Part shown: in pieces, positions 15,678 to 23,242 of the stretch
Position numbering within the stretch: the stretch's first letter is position 1
Layout of the letters: each line of letters begins with the position of its first letter
NCBI GenBank assembly: GCA_016866215.1
Contig: VGNE01000012.1
Coordinates: 1-64,000, forward strand
DNA length: 64,000 nucleotides
Source of the DNA: Chloroflexota bacterium
Lineage (GTDB): Bacteria > Chloroflexota > Anaerolineae > Anaerolineales > Villigracilaceae
Direction of reading: 5' to 3'
The notes under the pieces: generated by a model
What the model was told of the DNA's origin: nothing
The model's database searches: none
The model's input: the letters and a program-made list of their open reading frames with translations, nothing else
Program-made: the position numbers and the translations under genes

Positions 15678-16905
15678 GATATTTCTCCTTGTCATGAATT
15701 TTGAGAGACCCTAAAGGTCTTTGGAGACCTTTAGGGTCTGCCATTGAAACGGATTTGACAATCTCCACCAGGACTTCTACTCCTTGATGGATGGTTTCAA
15801 GATGAAGCGACTCGCGCGTATCGAGCGGGGTGTGCATGACGCTTCGTGCCTGACCCGTGGGCTGCTGCCCCAACCCGAGTGTGGGGATTCCCTTCGAGAT
15901 GAACGCAGACGAGTCGTCGCTGCCGCCGATCCACTTCGGTTCGATGCCGCGTTTCAACAGGATGTTCTCCGCGAGTTCCGCCAGCGGATCGCCGCGCTGA
16001 CGGTGTCCCAGCCGCAGGGCGTTGAGTTTGGACTCGCTGCCAATCCCATCGAGATTGATGACGGCGGAGATCGGCATTGGCGGATGGACAATCAACTGCT
16101 TTGCGCCCCACAAGCCCGACTCTTCGCCCGTCAAAAACGCGACCAGCAAATTGAATGGGAGTTTTTCTTCGACAAGTTCGCGAGCCGCAGATAAAACAGC
16201 CGCGACTCCCGAAGCGTTGTCGAACGCGCCAGGAAAGCGGACATCGTCCGAATCGTCGCCGAGATGGTCGTAGTGGGCGGTGAGGGCGAGGGTGAAATCC
16301 GAATCGCCGCGAAGGACGCCGATTACGTTATTGCAGGGACGGGTCGCGCGTTCGAGGGGCAAATCCAATTCAACGAGCACACCGTTTTGTTGCGCGAGTT
16401 CTTCCGCGATGGATGCCCGCACACGCAAAACAGGAATCTTGCCGCTGCCTGAGTACACGGTCTTGTGAAACCAGCGCGGCTCACCGTGTTCGACCAGCAG
16501 CGCGGCGGCTCCCAATTCGATAGCGGCGTTGAGCGTTTCGGCGAGATTGAATCCCTGCGGGCGTTCGGGGATGAGGATGACCTTTCCTTTGAAGTCTTCG
16601 GGAGGGAGCAAGTCATCTTCGCGGACGACCAGCAATTGTCCTTTGACTTGTCCGCCCGCGGAGAGCGCGGTCAGTTCGGCGAAGTCGCGGCGGGGAGAAA
16701 AGGCTCGGGGTCCAACGACCAGTTTCGGCGTCGAAATGAGGCGGGCGGCGGGGACGTCCACAGGTTGAAGCGCGGAGTCGAATCCCAGCGAGTCCAATTC
16801 CGCTTTGAGATAATGTGCGGTTCGACGCGCGCCCGCCGTGCCAGAGAGTCGTCCAGCAGTTTGAGGGCTGGTGAGAAATTCCAAATCGTGAAGGATGCGG
16901 CGCAT
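15661..16905 (-). CDS. M28-family zinc aminopeptidase with PA domain
   Basis: 414 residues, two-zinc exopeptidase. A PA-type insert (about 110-200) precedes the catalytic part. Zinc ligands: His in LTAHYDHLG, Asp in FPGAFDNASGVA, Glu pair in LTGEESGLWG, Asp in INLDGIG, and late His in VMHTPLDT. No signal peptide is visible, so it appears cytoplasmic. The last about 25 residues (ADPKGLQRPLGSLK...) come from a perfect palindromic repeat that has been read into the frame, so the original C-terminus has probably been extended. Its start abuts the permease stop directly. Confidence 0.85.
   Translation of the reverse strand: MRRILHDLEFLTSPQTAGRLSGTAGARRTAHYLKAELDSLGFDSALQPVDVPAARLISTPKLVVGPRAFSPRRDFAELTALSAGGQVKGQLLVVREDDLLPPEDFKGKVILIPERPQGFNLAETLNAAIELGAAALLVEHGEPRWFHKTVYSGSGKIPVLRVRASIAEELAQQNGVLVELDLPLERATRPCNNVIGVLRGDSDFTLALTAHYDHLGDDSDDVRFPGAFDNASGVAAVLSAARELVEEKLPFNLLVAFLTGEESGLWGAKQLIVHPPMPISAVINLDGIGSESKLNALRLGHRQRGDPLAELAENILLKRGIEPKWIGGSDDSSAFISKGIPTLGLGQQPTGQARSVMHTPLDTRESLHLETIHQGVEVLVEIVKSVSMADPKGLQRPLGSLKIHDKEKYHVHAK
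15706..15739. repeat. 15-bp perfect inverted repeat inside the peptidase 3' end
   Basis: AGACCCTAAAGGTCT and AGACCTTTAGGGTCT flank a TTGG spacer. Each arm is itself near-palindromic (AGACC/GGTCT). Similar 15-base palindromes of the form AGAC-N7-GTCT occur as a pair at 35724-35788. It codes for the tail of the M28 protein on the minus strand and may also end transcription. Confidence 0.75.
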
Positions 16906-17832
16906 TTACAAAACTCCGAGCAGGATGTTGTAGCCATAGCCGAAGGCGGTTGCGCCGATGAGCAGCGTCGCGACGACGAGGGCGACCACGCGCCAGCGGG
17001 CGATGGTCAGCGCGCCTGCGATGGCACCGATGGATGTGCCTGCGCCCGTGACGAGGAATGCGAGCACCGCGCCCTGACTCATGCCTGCGTCCATGAGCGC
17101 GCGGGCGAGCGGCAGGGAGGCTTCGGTGTTGAAGTAAAAGGGGATGCCGAGGATTGCCGCGAGCGGCACGCCGTAGACTTGTCCTTCGCCGAAGAGCGTT
17201 GAAATCCATTGCGAAGGGATGAGGTTGTTGAGCAGGTAGCCGATGAAGGCAAAGCCGAGGAAGAACAGCGCGAGACGTTTGCCTGCGAGCCAGGTTTCAT
17301 TGAGAAATTGGTTCAACGTAACGTGCGGCTTTGCTTGAATGGCGGGGGCGGTCAAGCCCGACGCGCCAGAGATGCTTTTGAAACGCGCCTGACCCGCAAG
17401 CCAGCCGCGCGACTCGAGCAGGTGCGCCGCCGCGCCGCCGACCAATCCCAACAAAATGGAGGCGAGGAAAAACGCCAGCGCGAAGTTCCAGCCGAACAAG
17501 CCCGCACTGAAAACGAGTTCCTGCGGGGAGGTGAGCGGCGAGGCGACCATGAATGCGATGATGGGCGCCCAGGGCATGTTTCCCGCCATCATGCCGAGGA
17601 TGACGGCGGTCGTGCCGCACGAGCAGAGCGGCGTGCCGACCGCCGCGCCTGTGGCGATGACCACGCCCGCTTTGCGGTTGCGTTGCAGGAACGCGGCGAC
17701 GCGGTCCTGGTTCACGTACAGTTTGAGCGCCGCGGCGATGACCGCGCTGGCGAGGAGGAAGATCCAGTTCACGGAGAGCGTGTGCCAGACTTGGGCGAGG
17801 GTTTTGGTGAGCAGTTCGATGAGGAGGGTCAT
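16906..17832 (-). CDS. Permease of the DUF318/ArsP family
   Basis: 308 residues from ATG 17832 with 8 or so membrane helices. The family hallmark GTPLCSCGTTAVILGMMAGN is present near residue 70, and ASPLTSPQEL follows. A second conserved block is ILGIPFYFNTEASLPLA. ArsP proteins of this family export trivalent organoarsenicals, and others move unknown substrates. The neighbouring Cys-rich protein strengthens a metalloid link, but no arsC, arsA or arsM is nearby (the ArsR-type gene is 15 kb away). Confidence 0.8.
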   Translation of the reverse strand: MTLLIELLTKTLAQVWHTLSVNWIFLLASAVIAAALKLYVNQDRVAAFLQRNRKAGVVIATGAAVGTPLCSCGTTAVILGMMAGNMPWAPIIAFMVASPLTSPQELVFSAGLFGWNFALAFFLASILLGLVGGAAAHLLESRGWLAGQARFKSISGASGLTAPAIQAKPHVTLNQFLNETWLAGKRLALFFLGFAFIGYLLNNLIPSQWISTLFGEGQVYGVPLAAILGIPFYFNTEASLPLARALMDAGMSQGAVLAFLVTGAGTSIGAIAGALTIARWRVVALVVATLLIGATAFGYGYNILLGVL

Positions 17833-17894
17833 TTTTGTTTCTGATTCCTTTTCGTTATCATCATCTGACCAGAGGCTGCGGAATGAATTCCACG

Positions 17895-18071
17895 TTACGC
17901 GGTTGCAATTTGGCAACAGATGGGTTTCTGGGTTTCAAGTTGTTGTGCCTTTGCCTTCTTTTCCGCTTTGCGGGCGCGTTGGGCGGTCTTTGCCAGCCGT
18001 TCTTTTTCGGCTTCCCGCAGCAAGTCTTTGTGATGTTCCAGATGAACCAGCCAATCGGTATGAGTAAACAT
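17895..18071 (-). CDS. Small basic helical protein
   Basis: 58 residues from ATG 18071, with GGAGACGC before it. The sequence runs MFTHTDWLVHLEHHKDLLRE and then a long Lys/Arg/Ala helix (RARKAEKKAKAQQ). Similar short proteins starting with this head are, as I recall, common in Chloroflexota, but no function is known. It is followed 62 bases later by the permease start. Confidence 0.5.
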   Translation of the reverse strand: MFTHTDWLVHLEHHKDLLREAEKERLAKTAQRARKAEKKAKAQQLETQKPICCQIATA

Positions 18072-18128
18072 GGTTGCGTCTCCTTTCTGTTTCACCCATG
18101 TAGACGCAATGATTTGCAAATGGACGCA

Positions 18129-18157
18129 AAAAACTGCGCCGATCTCGGCGCAGTTTT
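18129..18157. terminator. Bidirectional rho-independent terminator
   Basis: AAAAACTGCGCCGA and TCGGCGCAGTTTT form a perfect GC-rich stem with a 2-4 base loop and A/T runs on both sides. It separates the ABM-protein region from the small basic protein gene. Confidence 0.75.
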
Positions 18158-18198
18158 GGTCAGATCGTATTCGAAAATGGGTTCTGGCGAATCGAGCG

Positions 18199-18513
18199 TT
18201 ATTGCTCTTCCGTGCCAGGTATTACTTCGTAATGAACGACCTTTTCCTCGAATTCCAGCAGATAATCCCCGTCTTCAGGGTAATAGCGGGCTTTCTCATA
18301 ATCATCCCCTGCAAACTTCCTGATTGCTTCGATTGAATCCCAGAAGGTCAGGATGAGGAAGTGAGCCTGTTCGTCTTCAATCCTGCGTAGGACATGCACG
18401 CCGAGATTGCCCGCAACGGCTCGATAATCGCGCAAGCCCGTCCGATTCAAGTATTCGACATATTCATCGGCTTTTGATTTGGGGGTTATACCATGCCAGA
18501 GTCTTGCAATCAT
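18199..18513 (-). CDS. Antibiotic-biosynthesis-monooxygenase (ABM) domain protein
   Basis: 104 residues forming one ferredoxin-like ABM barrel. It starts MIARLWHGITPKSKADEYVE, has FLILTFWDSIEAIRKFAG in the middle, and ends ARYYPEDGDYLLEFEEKVVHYEV. This subtype resembles small heme-binding or putative stress monooxygenases. Its start overlaps or abuts the truncated HAD gene upstream, which appears to have been cut at this point. Confidence 0.75.
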   Translation of the reverse strand: MIARLWHGITPKSKADEYVEYLNRTGLRDYRAVAGNLGVHVLRRIEDEQAHFLILTFWDSIEAIRKFAGDDYEKARYYPEDGDYLLEFEEKVVHYEVIPGTEEQ

Positions 18514-18515
18514 TA

Positions 18516-18731
18516 TTATGTACTCCTTTTCTCGCGGACGAGAATGCGGGCAAGGTATTGTTTCTCGGTGATTTCGCCGCGGTAAATTTTATCCAACAGG
18601 TTTCCGCCCAAAGCCGCAAGTATGGTTTCAGGCGGCAGCGAGGGACGCGGTGAAAGCGTCTTCTCCGCGCCGAGCAACCCAGCGATCAACACTTCGGACA
18701 AGTCGAATATGATGGTTCGTATCATTTTCAT
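18516..18731 (-). pseudogene. Truncated HAD-family hydrolase (N-terminal part)
   Basis: 71 residues beginning MKMIRTIIFDLSEVLIAG, the motif I of HAD-like phosphatases, and continuing into the cap region (EITEKQYLARILV), where it stops. Full-length HAD proteins are about 200 residues, and motifs II-IV are absent. The break coincides with the start of the ABM gene. It is in the same frame as, and directly after, a second shorter HAD fragment. Confidence 0.6.
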
Positions 18732-18737
18732 CTCACT

Positions 18738-18824
18738 TCAGTTCACTTTTACATGCTTGAACAATTGCCCGCCGCGCCAGAGCGTGTCGTCGGCGTCGAA
18801 GGCGATGGTGTCGAAGGTGGGCAT
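18738..18824 (-). pseudogene. HAD-family N-terminal fragment
   Basis: 28 codons from ATG 18824: FDTIAFDADDTLWRGGQLF is a textbook HAD motif I (DxDDTLW), after which the frame ends at TGA. With the fragment at 18516 this makes two tandem HAD heads from different subfamilies, both without bodies. It shares its neighbourhood with several other truncated genes. Confidence 0.55.
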
Positions 18825-18835
18825 GGGATTCTCTT

Positions 18836-19354
18836 TCAATCCACGTCGCCCGCTTCGACGGATATGCCGCCAGGTTGGTAGACGGCGACCTGCGGCACGT
18901 AAAAGAATAACTTGTTGATGTCTTTTGCAAACCATTCCACCACCTTCTCGGCGGTCCAGCGTTCGGCGGTTTCGGCGAGCGTTGCGGGGGTGAGCGGCAG
19001 GCTGACACGCTGGTCATTCCAGACGTAGGTCAGAACTGAGTAAGCAGGGTCGAGGCGGCTAAGTGGAATCTTAATTCGCCCGGTGTCGAATAGCATCGAA
19101 TCGGGCAGGAGGCGGAAATCAATCGGCGAAAGAAACACGCCCGAATTGGTGTAGGGCTTGCCGAGTATCGGTTTGGCGACGGTGTTGTACAAGTTCTCGT
19201 AAAAACCTGGCAGGTGCGCTTCGATTTGCTTCCAGCGTTCGCTGTCGGGAAAATCGGACAATGGGCGCAGTCCGTTGGCAAGAATTAACGGTAATGGATC
19301 ATCCTGCTTGTTGAGGAAGGAATGATAGGCGAATTCGGTTGAACACACTTTCAT
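18836..19354 (-). CDS. Conserved hypothetical protein
   Basis: 172 residues with a soluble, mixed alpha/beta composition. It begins MKVCSTEFAYHSFLNKQDDP and contains FLSPIDFRLLPDSMLFDTGR, RLDPAYSVLTYVWNDQRVS and a Trp-rich helix AERWTAEKVVEWFAKD. I do not recognise the family. It is complete by appearance, ends 12 bases before the HAD fragment, and starts 64 bases after the sigma-factor gene stop on the same strand. Confidence 0.55.
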   Translation of the reverse strand: MKVCSTEFAYHSFLNKQDDPLPLILANGLRPLSDFPDSERWKQIEAHLPGFYENLYNTVAKPILGKPYTNSGVFLSPIDFRLLPDSMLFDTGRIKIPLSRLDPAYSVLTYVWNDQRVSLPLTPATLAETAERWTAEKVVEWFAKDINKLFFYVPQVAVYQPGGISVEAGDVD

Positions 19355-19417
19355 GGGAAGGCTCTCCGTTGTTGTTCGATGAGCAGGAATTTACCTGGTG
19401 CAGGGAACGCCGCGCGG

Positions 19418-19999
19418 CTAACATTCATCATCTGAATCGCCGCAATCGTCTTGCTTCCCCGCGCATTTCTCGCAGTTGGGATGATAATCCACGACGCGAC
19501 CCAATCTATCGAACTCGAAATGACAGCAATCGAGAAACGCCCCTTTGAGTTTTTCGCGCCCCCGCTGCACGCGTGACTTGGCGCCCGATACCGATATATT
19601 GAGCCTTTCCGCCAACTCGACTTGGGAGAGTCCCTGCAACTCGGTCAGTTCCAGCGCTTCGCGGTATTTGTCATCGAGACAGCCGAGCATATCCTTGACC
19701 GAAGACGCGAGTTGGGAGACCGCGTCAGGCTCATCGTCGGGGGGAGAGGCGAGCGATTCGGAGAGTTCATCCTGCGGGCGCGCGCGGCGGTAGTGGTCAA
19801 TGATGGCGTTGCGCGTGATCTGGTAGATCCAACTTTCGAGGCGGTCTTTTTCGCGCAAACCGTCCATCTTGGAATGAATCTTGAGATAAACGTCCTGCAA
19901 GATGTCTTCGGCGGTATCGGGGTCGGGGACGCGCCCCGCGATGAAGCGATGCAGTTTGGAGTGGAAGTCGGTGTAGATGGTTTCGAGAGTCGCGTTCAT
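19418..19999 (-). CDS. sigZ: ECF sigma factor, SigZ-like
   Basis: 193 residues. Sigma region 2 is at about 10-80 (DILQDVYLKIHSKM, ESWIYQITRNAIIDHYRRAR) and region 4 at about 105-160 (ALELTELQGLSQVELAERLNISVSGAKSRVQRGRE). The C-terminal extension GAFLDCCHFEFDRLGRVVDY and CEKCAG is the Cys-rich tail of the SigZ group and may bind metal or sense thiols. No anti-sigma gene is adjacent, so the tail may serve as its own sensor. The gene symbol is given from the family tail and is not certain. Confidence 0.75.
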   Translation of the reverse strand: MNATLETIYTDFHSKLHRFIAGRVPDPDTAEDILQDVYLKIHSKMDGLREKDRLESWIYQITRNAIIDHYRRARPQDELSESLASPPDDEPDAVSQLASSVKDMLGCLDDKYREALELTELQGLSQVELAERLNISVSGAKSRVQRGREKLKGAFLDCCHFEFDRLGRVVDYHPNCEKCAGKQDDCGDSDDEC

Positions 20000-20104
20000 A
20001 GGAAACTCCAGAAAAGAGGGAATAGGTGGAGCAATGCGTCGACCAGAAAGATCAAGATGAACAGGATCGAAATGCGGATATATGGGGCACGCAGTCTGTC
20101 GAGA

Positions 20105-20467
20105 TCATGTTGAGTGATTGTCGTTTTGTTCAATATGTTCATTGATCTTCTGCGTCAGGGTCAGAGGGTCAGCATGAAGTTCCAGGCCAACGGAGATGTG
20201 CCCGCCGCGAATCGGCGCAACGTATTCAAAGAAGTTGCCATAGCGAATCAGCACAAAACGACAACCGCCACAGTCAATGTTTTCGCGCTGGATGGCCAGC
20301 GTGAGAATGGCAGGGTTGACGAGGAGTTCCTCATATTTGTCCGACTCCGACGCGCTGGTATTGGCTAGGCCGGGTCGCTCGGAGGAGGCGAGTTGCCCGT
20401 CGTGATAGATTGCGACATAGCGAATGTCTTTCGAGATGGCGAAAATGTTGTTGATGAGGGTTTGCAT
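20105..20467 (-). CDS. Hypothetical protein, roadblock/longin-like size
   Basis: 120 residues. It begins MQTLINNIFAISKDIRYVAI and has ENIDCGGCRFVLIRYGNFFE and GGHISVGLELHADPLTLTQKI. The size and the strand pattern with a conserved surface-exposed Gly suggest a roadblock/LC7-like or profilin-type fold, but this is weak. No enzymatic motif. The CGGC pair could be a redox or metal site. Confidence 0.45.
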   Translation of the reverse strand: MQTLINNIFAISKDIRYVAIYHDGQLASSERPGLANTSASESDKYEELLVNPAILTLAIQRENIDCGGCRFVLIRYGNFFEYVAPIRGGHISVGLELHADPLTLTQKINEHIEQNDNHST

Positions 20468-20501
20468 GTTATTTATCCATTCTACTCTTAAGCCACGAAG
20501 T

Positions 20502-21209
20502 TCACCGTCTTGGTTCCTGCAATCGTTTGAATAAAACGGTCACAAGCGTTGTTGCTGTCCCGAAATAGATGCACCACACCATGTTGGCGTACCTGCCGAC
20601 CAGGTTCCCCACTCCTGTGCCTGTTTCGTTGACGGGCATGGGTATCGTGGGAATCACCATCGCGGGGAGGAACAAAATCGCGTGGAAAATGAACAGCCGC
20701 TTGATCCAACTCTCCAACTTTTCACCAGCGAAGACGGGCGCGGTGGCGAGGGTTGCGGCGGTCATGAAGGCGTAACCGAGCATGTCCTGCGCGAAGATTG
20801 GCGTGCCAGGGATGAAGACGAACGGCGCGACCACTTCCTCCGCGATAGGCAGGTAGTTGTTCTTGACGAAGGTCAACTGCACGTAATACGTCAGCGAACA
20901 CATCACCGCGTAGATGATGGCGAACGACAGCCCGAGTTGGCTCCACACTTTATTCTCAGGCGCGGCGTAGTGGTGGATGCTTACCATCATCGTCACGAAC
21001 GCCGGCGCGAGCAGGAACGACGAGCCGTAAGCGACATCGAGCGACCAGTCGAACGCCAGCGACAAGTGGAAGATGATCAACAGCAATGTGACGACAACGG
21101 ACGACCAGAAGCCGAGTTGGGTTACGGAGTTGCTGTTGGGCGCGCCGTGTTCGTGATAGCCGAGCCTGTGCCCATCGGGGAGTTGGAATTGTTGATTGCG
21201 TTTGGTCAT
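20502..21209 (-). CDS. Multi-spanning membrane protein with a hydrolase-like N-terminal peptide
   Basis: 235 residues from ATG 21209 (a TGGAGGCAAAC site precedes it). About six membrane helices are seen (e.g. FWSSVVVTLLLIIFHLSLAF, LGLSFAIIYAVMCSLTYYVQ). The first 20 residues, QFQLPDGHRLGYHEHG, look exactly like the first strand of an alpha/beta hydrolase and do not fit a membrane protein, so the gene may have acquired its start from a deleted hydrolase. The family of the membrane part is not recognised. Confidence 0.55.
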   Translation of the reverse strand: MTKRNQQFQLPDGHRLGYHEHGAPNSNSVTQLGFWSSVVVTLLLIIFHLSLAFDWSLDVAYGSSFLLAPAFVTMMVSIHHYAAPENKVWSQLGLSFAIIYAVMCSLTYYVQLTFVKNNYLPIAEEVVAPFVFIPGTPIFAQDMLGYAFMTAATLATAPVFAGEKLESWIKRLFIFHAILFLPAMVIPTIPMPVNETGTGVGNLVGRYANMVWCIYFGTATTLVTVLFKRLQEPRR

Positions 21210-21258
21210 GTTTGCCTCCGTGTAGATGGACGCAGAAACGATGAAAAGGACGCAGGAT

Positions 21259-21363
21259 TTATTCGCTTTTCTCCGCAAACGCCAGCGCGTGACCATCGGG
21301 GTCGAGACTGTACGCGACGCAGTCGCCCCAGTCGCGGTTGGCAAGCGGACTCGCCACGCGCAT
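21259..21363 (-). pseudogene. C-terminal fragment of a VOC (glyoxalase-fold) protein
   Basis: The frame reading VASPLANRDWGDCVAYSLDP and DGHALAFAEKSE is the typical last strand and PDGH turn of a VOC protein. Everything upstream is missing: at 21359-21363 the sequence switches to a methyltransferase fragment on the other strand. Confidence 0.55.
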
Positions 21364-21718
21364 GAAACTCACCTCCCGCACTACCCTCCTCCCTGCCGAC
21401 CTCTTCACCGCTGACCTCGGCGCCTCTCTCTTTGACCTGGCGCTGGTCGGGCAAATCACGCATTACCTCACCCCCAGCCAAAACCGCGACCTCTTCCGCC
21501 GCATCCACTCCGCGTTGATGGATGGCGGCACACTCGTCATTGACTGCCCCATGGCCAAACACACTCCTACTGAGACCTCTGCCTTCCTTACCCTCTTCCT
21601 CTGGGCAAACAGCGGCGGGACGGCGCATTCGTTTGAAACCTACAAATCCTGGCTGGAGGAAATCGGTTTTCAATCAACGATTCAATTGAGTGAGCGCTGG
21701 CTGGCGGCGAAAAAATAA
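21338..21718 (+). pseudogene. C-terminal fragment of an O-methyltransferase
   Basis: 126 residues, clearly similar over about 115 residues to the end of the methyltransferase at 13761-14723: both have TLLPADLFTADLG, LALVGQITHYLTP, GTLVIDCPM and QLSERWL. The SAM-binding half is missing, so it cannot be active. Point differences are spread along the length, which suggests an older paralog or a related gene that was truncated, not a recent copy. Confidence 0.7.
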
Positions 21719-21727
21719 TAAGACACA

Positions 21728-21838
21728 ATGGGGGCCCGAACTCTCATAGCAGCATTTGGTCTCATTCACGGTATGTGGTACGGCGGCTGGTGTTGGGGGA
21801 AAGTGACATCCCTTTTGCGAGCAGGTGCAGGGCTTGAG
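21728..21838 (+). pseudogene. N-terminal fragment of an alpha/beta hydrolase
   Basis: 36 codons from ATG 21728. LIHGMWYGGWCWGKVTSLLR is the oxyanion-hole region of EstC/methyl-esterase-type hydrolases (HG-W-GGW-W). The frame ends at TGA where sequence of a different gene on the other strand begins. Seen directly; loss of the catalytic part is complete. Confidence 0.5.
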
Positions 21839-21901
21839 TGAATCGCCGTAGCACCCACAAGGGCAGGGATAAACACAATCGGACATATTTTTCGTGCTCA
21901 T
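21809..21901 (-). pseudogene. Fragment resembling ComM/YifB Mg-chelatase-like ATPase
   Basis: The peptide VYPCPCGCYGDSLKPCTCS on the minus strand matches the Cys-rich loop of ComM/YifB proteins (NPCPCGYYGD....CTCS). Only about 25 codons of it are left and the reading frame then runs into the hydrolase remnant. The match is by memory of the family motif. Confidence 0.4.
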
Positions 21902-21940
21902 TCAAAGGAAAGAAGATTATTATTCACGAATTATTAGTAG

Positions 21941-22069
21941 ATGCTAATCGTGTTTTCAAAGCCCGTCGGGACCGTATTGTATAAACAGCTTGGTTTTTAC
22001 CGAGTTGTCTTTTTTAAATGCAAGGATAACATCTCGGATGTACAGATTAGCCGTCATGATCTTATGTAG
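21941..22069 (+). pseudogene. Possible C-terminal fragment of a GNAT acetyltransferase
   Basis: 43 codons from ATG 21941 to TAG: KPVGTVLYKQLGFYRVVFF matches the end of GNAT domains (a...LYxxLGF). The rest of 22070-22230 shows nothing coding; it holds a piece of the GGTCTCGATAC repeat at about 22164. Confidence 0.35.
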
Positions 22070-22230
22070 GTGACTCCTTATTTTTTTACTTCACAAATCC
22101 GGGCGGATGACCGAAGCAGCCAGCACAGGGACCAATAAGTAATAAAGAAATCTTGTAACTGGGTGGTCTCGATACCTGCAATGTACCAAACGCATTGCTG
22201 TACAAATATACGGCAAGAAGAAAACTAGTC

Positions 22231-23091
22231 TTACTTGGCCACCAAATCAGATGAAAATTTTTGTGCAATTTCAAATACTTCCTGCGGCTGTTCGAGCGGG
22301 ACAAGATGCGTGGCGCTCTCGATCGTTTTCACACAAATGGATGGATTGAGGCGCGTGGCTTTGCGCGCTGTGCTTTCCCAGAACGTATCTGTTTCCGCGC
22401 CGCGAATGATAAGCGTGGGAATTTTCAATTTCGGTAACGCGCGCCATAGGTCCATGTCTCGCCAGATGCTGGCATAGTATACGCGCGATTCCCATTCCGG
22501 GCTGTAAATCAATTCGTAGCCGCCATTTTCCTTTGGGCGCGTTATTCCCTGGATGTAGGCGCGCAAAGCGTTGTCATCCATGTATTTGAAGGTGGGACGA
22601 TCCCGGTATCTTTCAAACAAAAGTTCGAGATCGTCAAATTCACGGCGGCGATTCAACGCGGATGCAATATGCGGGTGAAGGCGATGCGCAAATTTGAATG
22701 TGAGTGCGATATTCCAGAGCGCGATGAAGGAGGGCGGAAGCAAAACAGGATCAAGAAGAATAAGGCGTTGGAATTTTTGCGGTTGGCGAAGCGCGGCTCT
22801 CAAAGCGGCGGTCCCGCCCATCGAATGGCCGAGGACAGTTGTCGGCGCGCGCGACTCGTTTTCATCCAAAAAGCGGAGCAGGTCGTCGCTAAAGGAAGTC
22901 CAATCGTGGATATCTTCATGTCGGCTGTCTTCCCACAATGGACGCTGGAGCATGGCTGTAACATGGCTGCTCCTTGCGAGCCGCGCAAGGAGCGGGCGAT
23001 AACATGCGGGCGGATAGCCGTTGGCATGTAAAAATAACAGGGAGGGGCCATCGCCTCCGAAATCCAGCGATGGGATGGGTGATGTGGGCAT
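22231..23091 (-). CDS. Alpha/beta-fold hydrolase
   Basis: 286 residues. The oxyanion strand is PSLLFLHANGYPPACYRPLL, the nucleophile elbow is TVLGHSMGGTAAL (Ser about 99), the acid lies in LIIRGAETDTF and the catalytic His in ESATHLVPLEQ. All catalytic residues are in place, so it should be active on esters, epoxides or C-C bonds. No signal peptide. It is a single gene between the fragment region and hemerythrin. Confidence 0.85.
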   Translation of the reverse strand: MPTSPIPSLDFGGDGPSLLFLHANGYPPACYRPLLARLARSSHVTAMLQRPLWEDSRHEDIHDWTSFSDDLLRFLDENESRAPTTVLGHSMGGTAALRAALRQPQKFQRLILLDPVLLPPSFIALWNIALTFKFAHRLHPHIASALNRRREFDDLELLFERYRDRPTFKYMDDNALRAYIQGITRPKENGGYELIYSPEWESRVYYASIWRDMDLWRALPKLKIPTLIIRGAETDTFWESTARKATRLNPSICVKTIESATHLVPLEQPQEVFEIAQKFSSDLVAK

Positions 23092-23242
23092 AATGCTCCG
23101 CTTGGACTACGTTAATGTAATTTCTGTGTTGTCCAAATGTAGTATTACATTTTGCCAGAAGTTATGCTTGTAAGCAAGGGAATTCTGTCGTCGCTATTTT
23201 CCCCAACTCTAATACTGTCTTATTTTATCTGACTCGGCTTGC

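Noticed and set aside
18738-18740. TGA after the short HAD fragment as a third selenocysteine codon
   Set aside because: The residues after it do not continue a HAD domain; they are the leader of a second HAD head, and no Cys is conserved at that point.
21674-21901. Track ORF of 75 residues as an intact Cys-rich protein
   Set aside because: Its first third is a ComM-like fragment and the rest is the reverse strand of the hydrolase and methyltransferase remnants.
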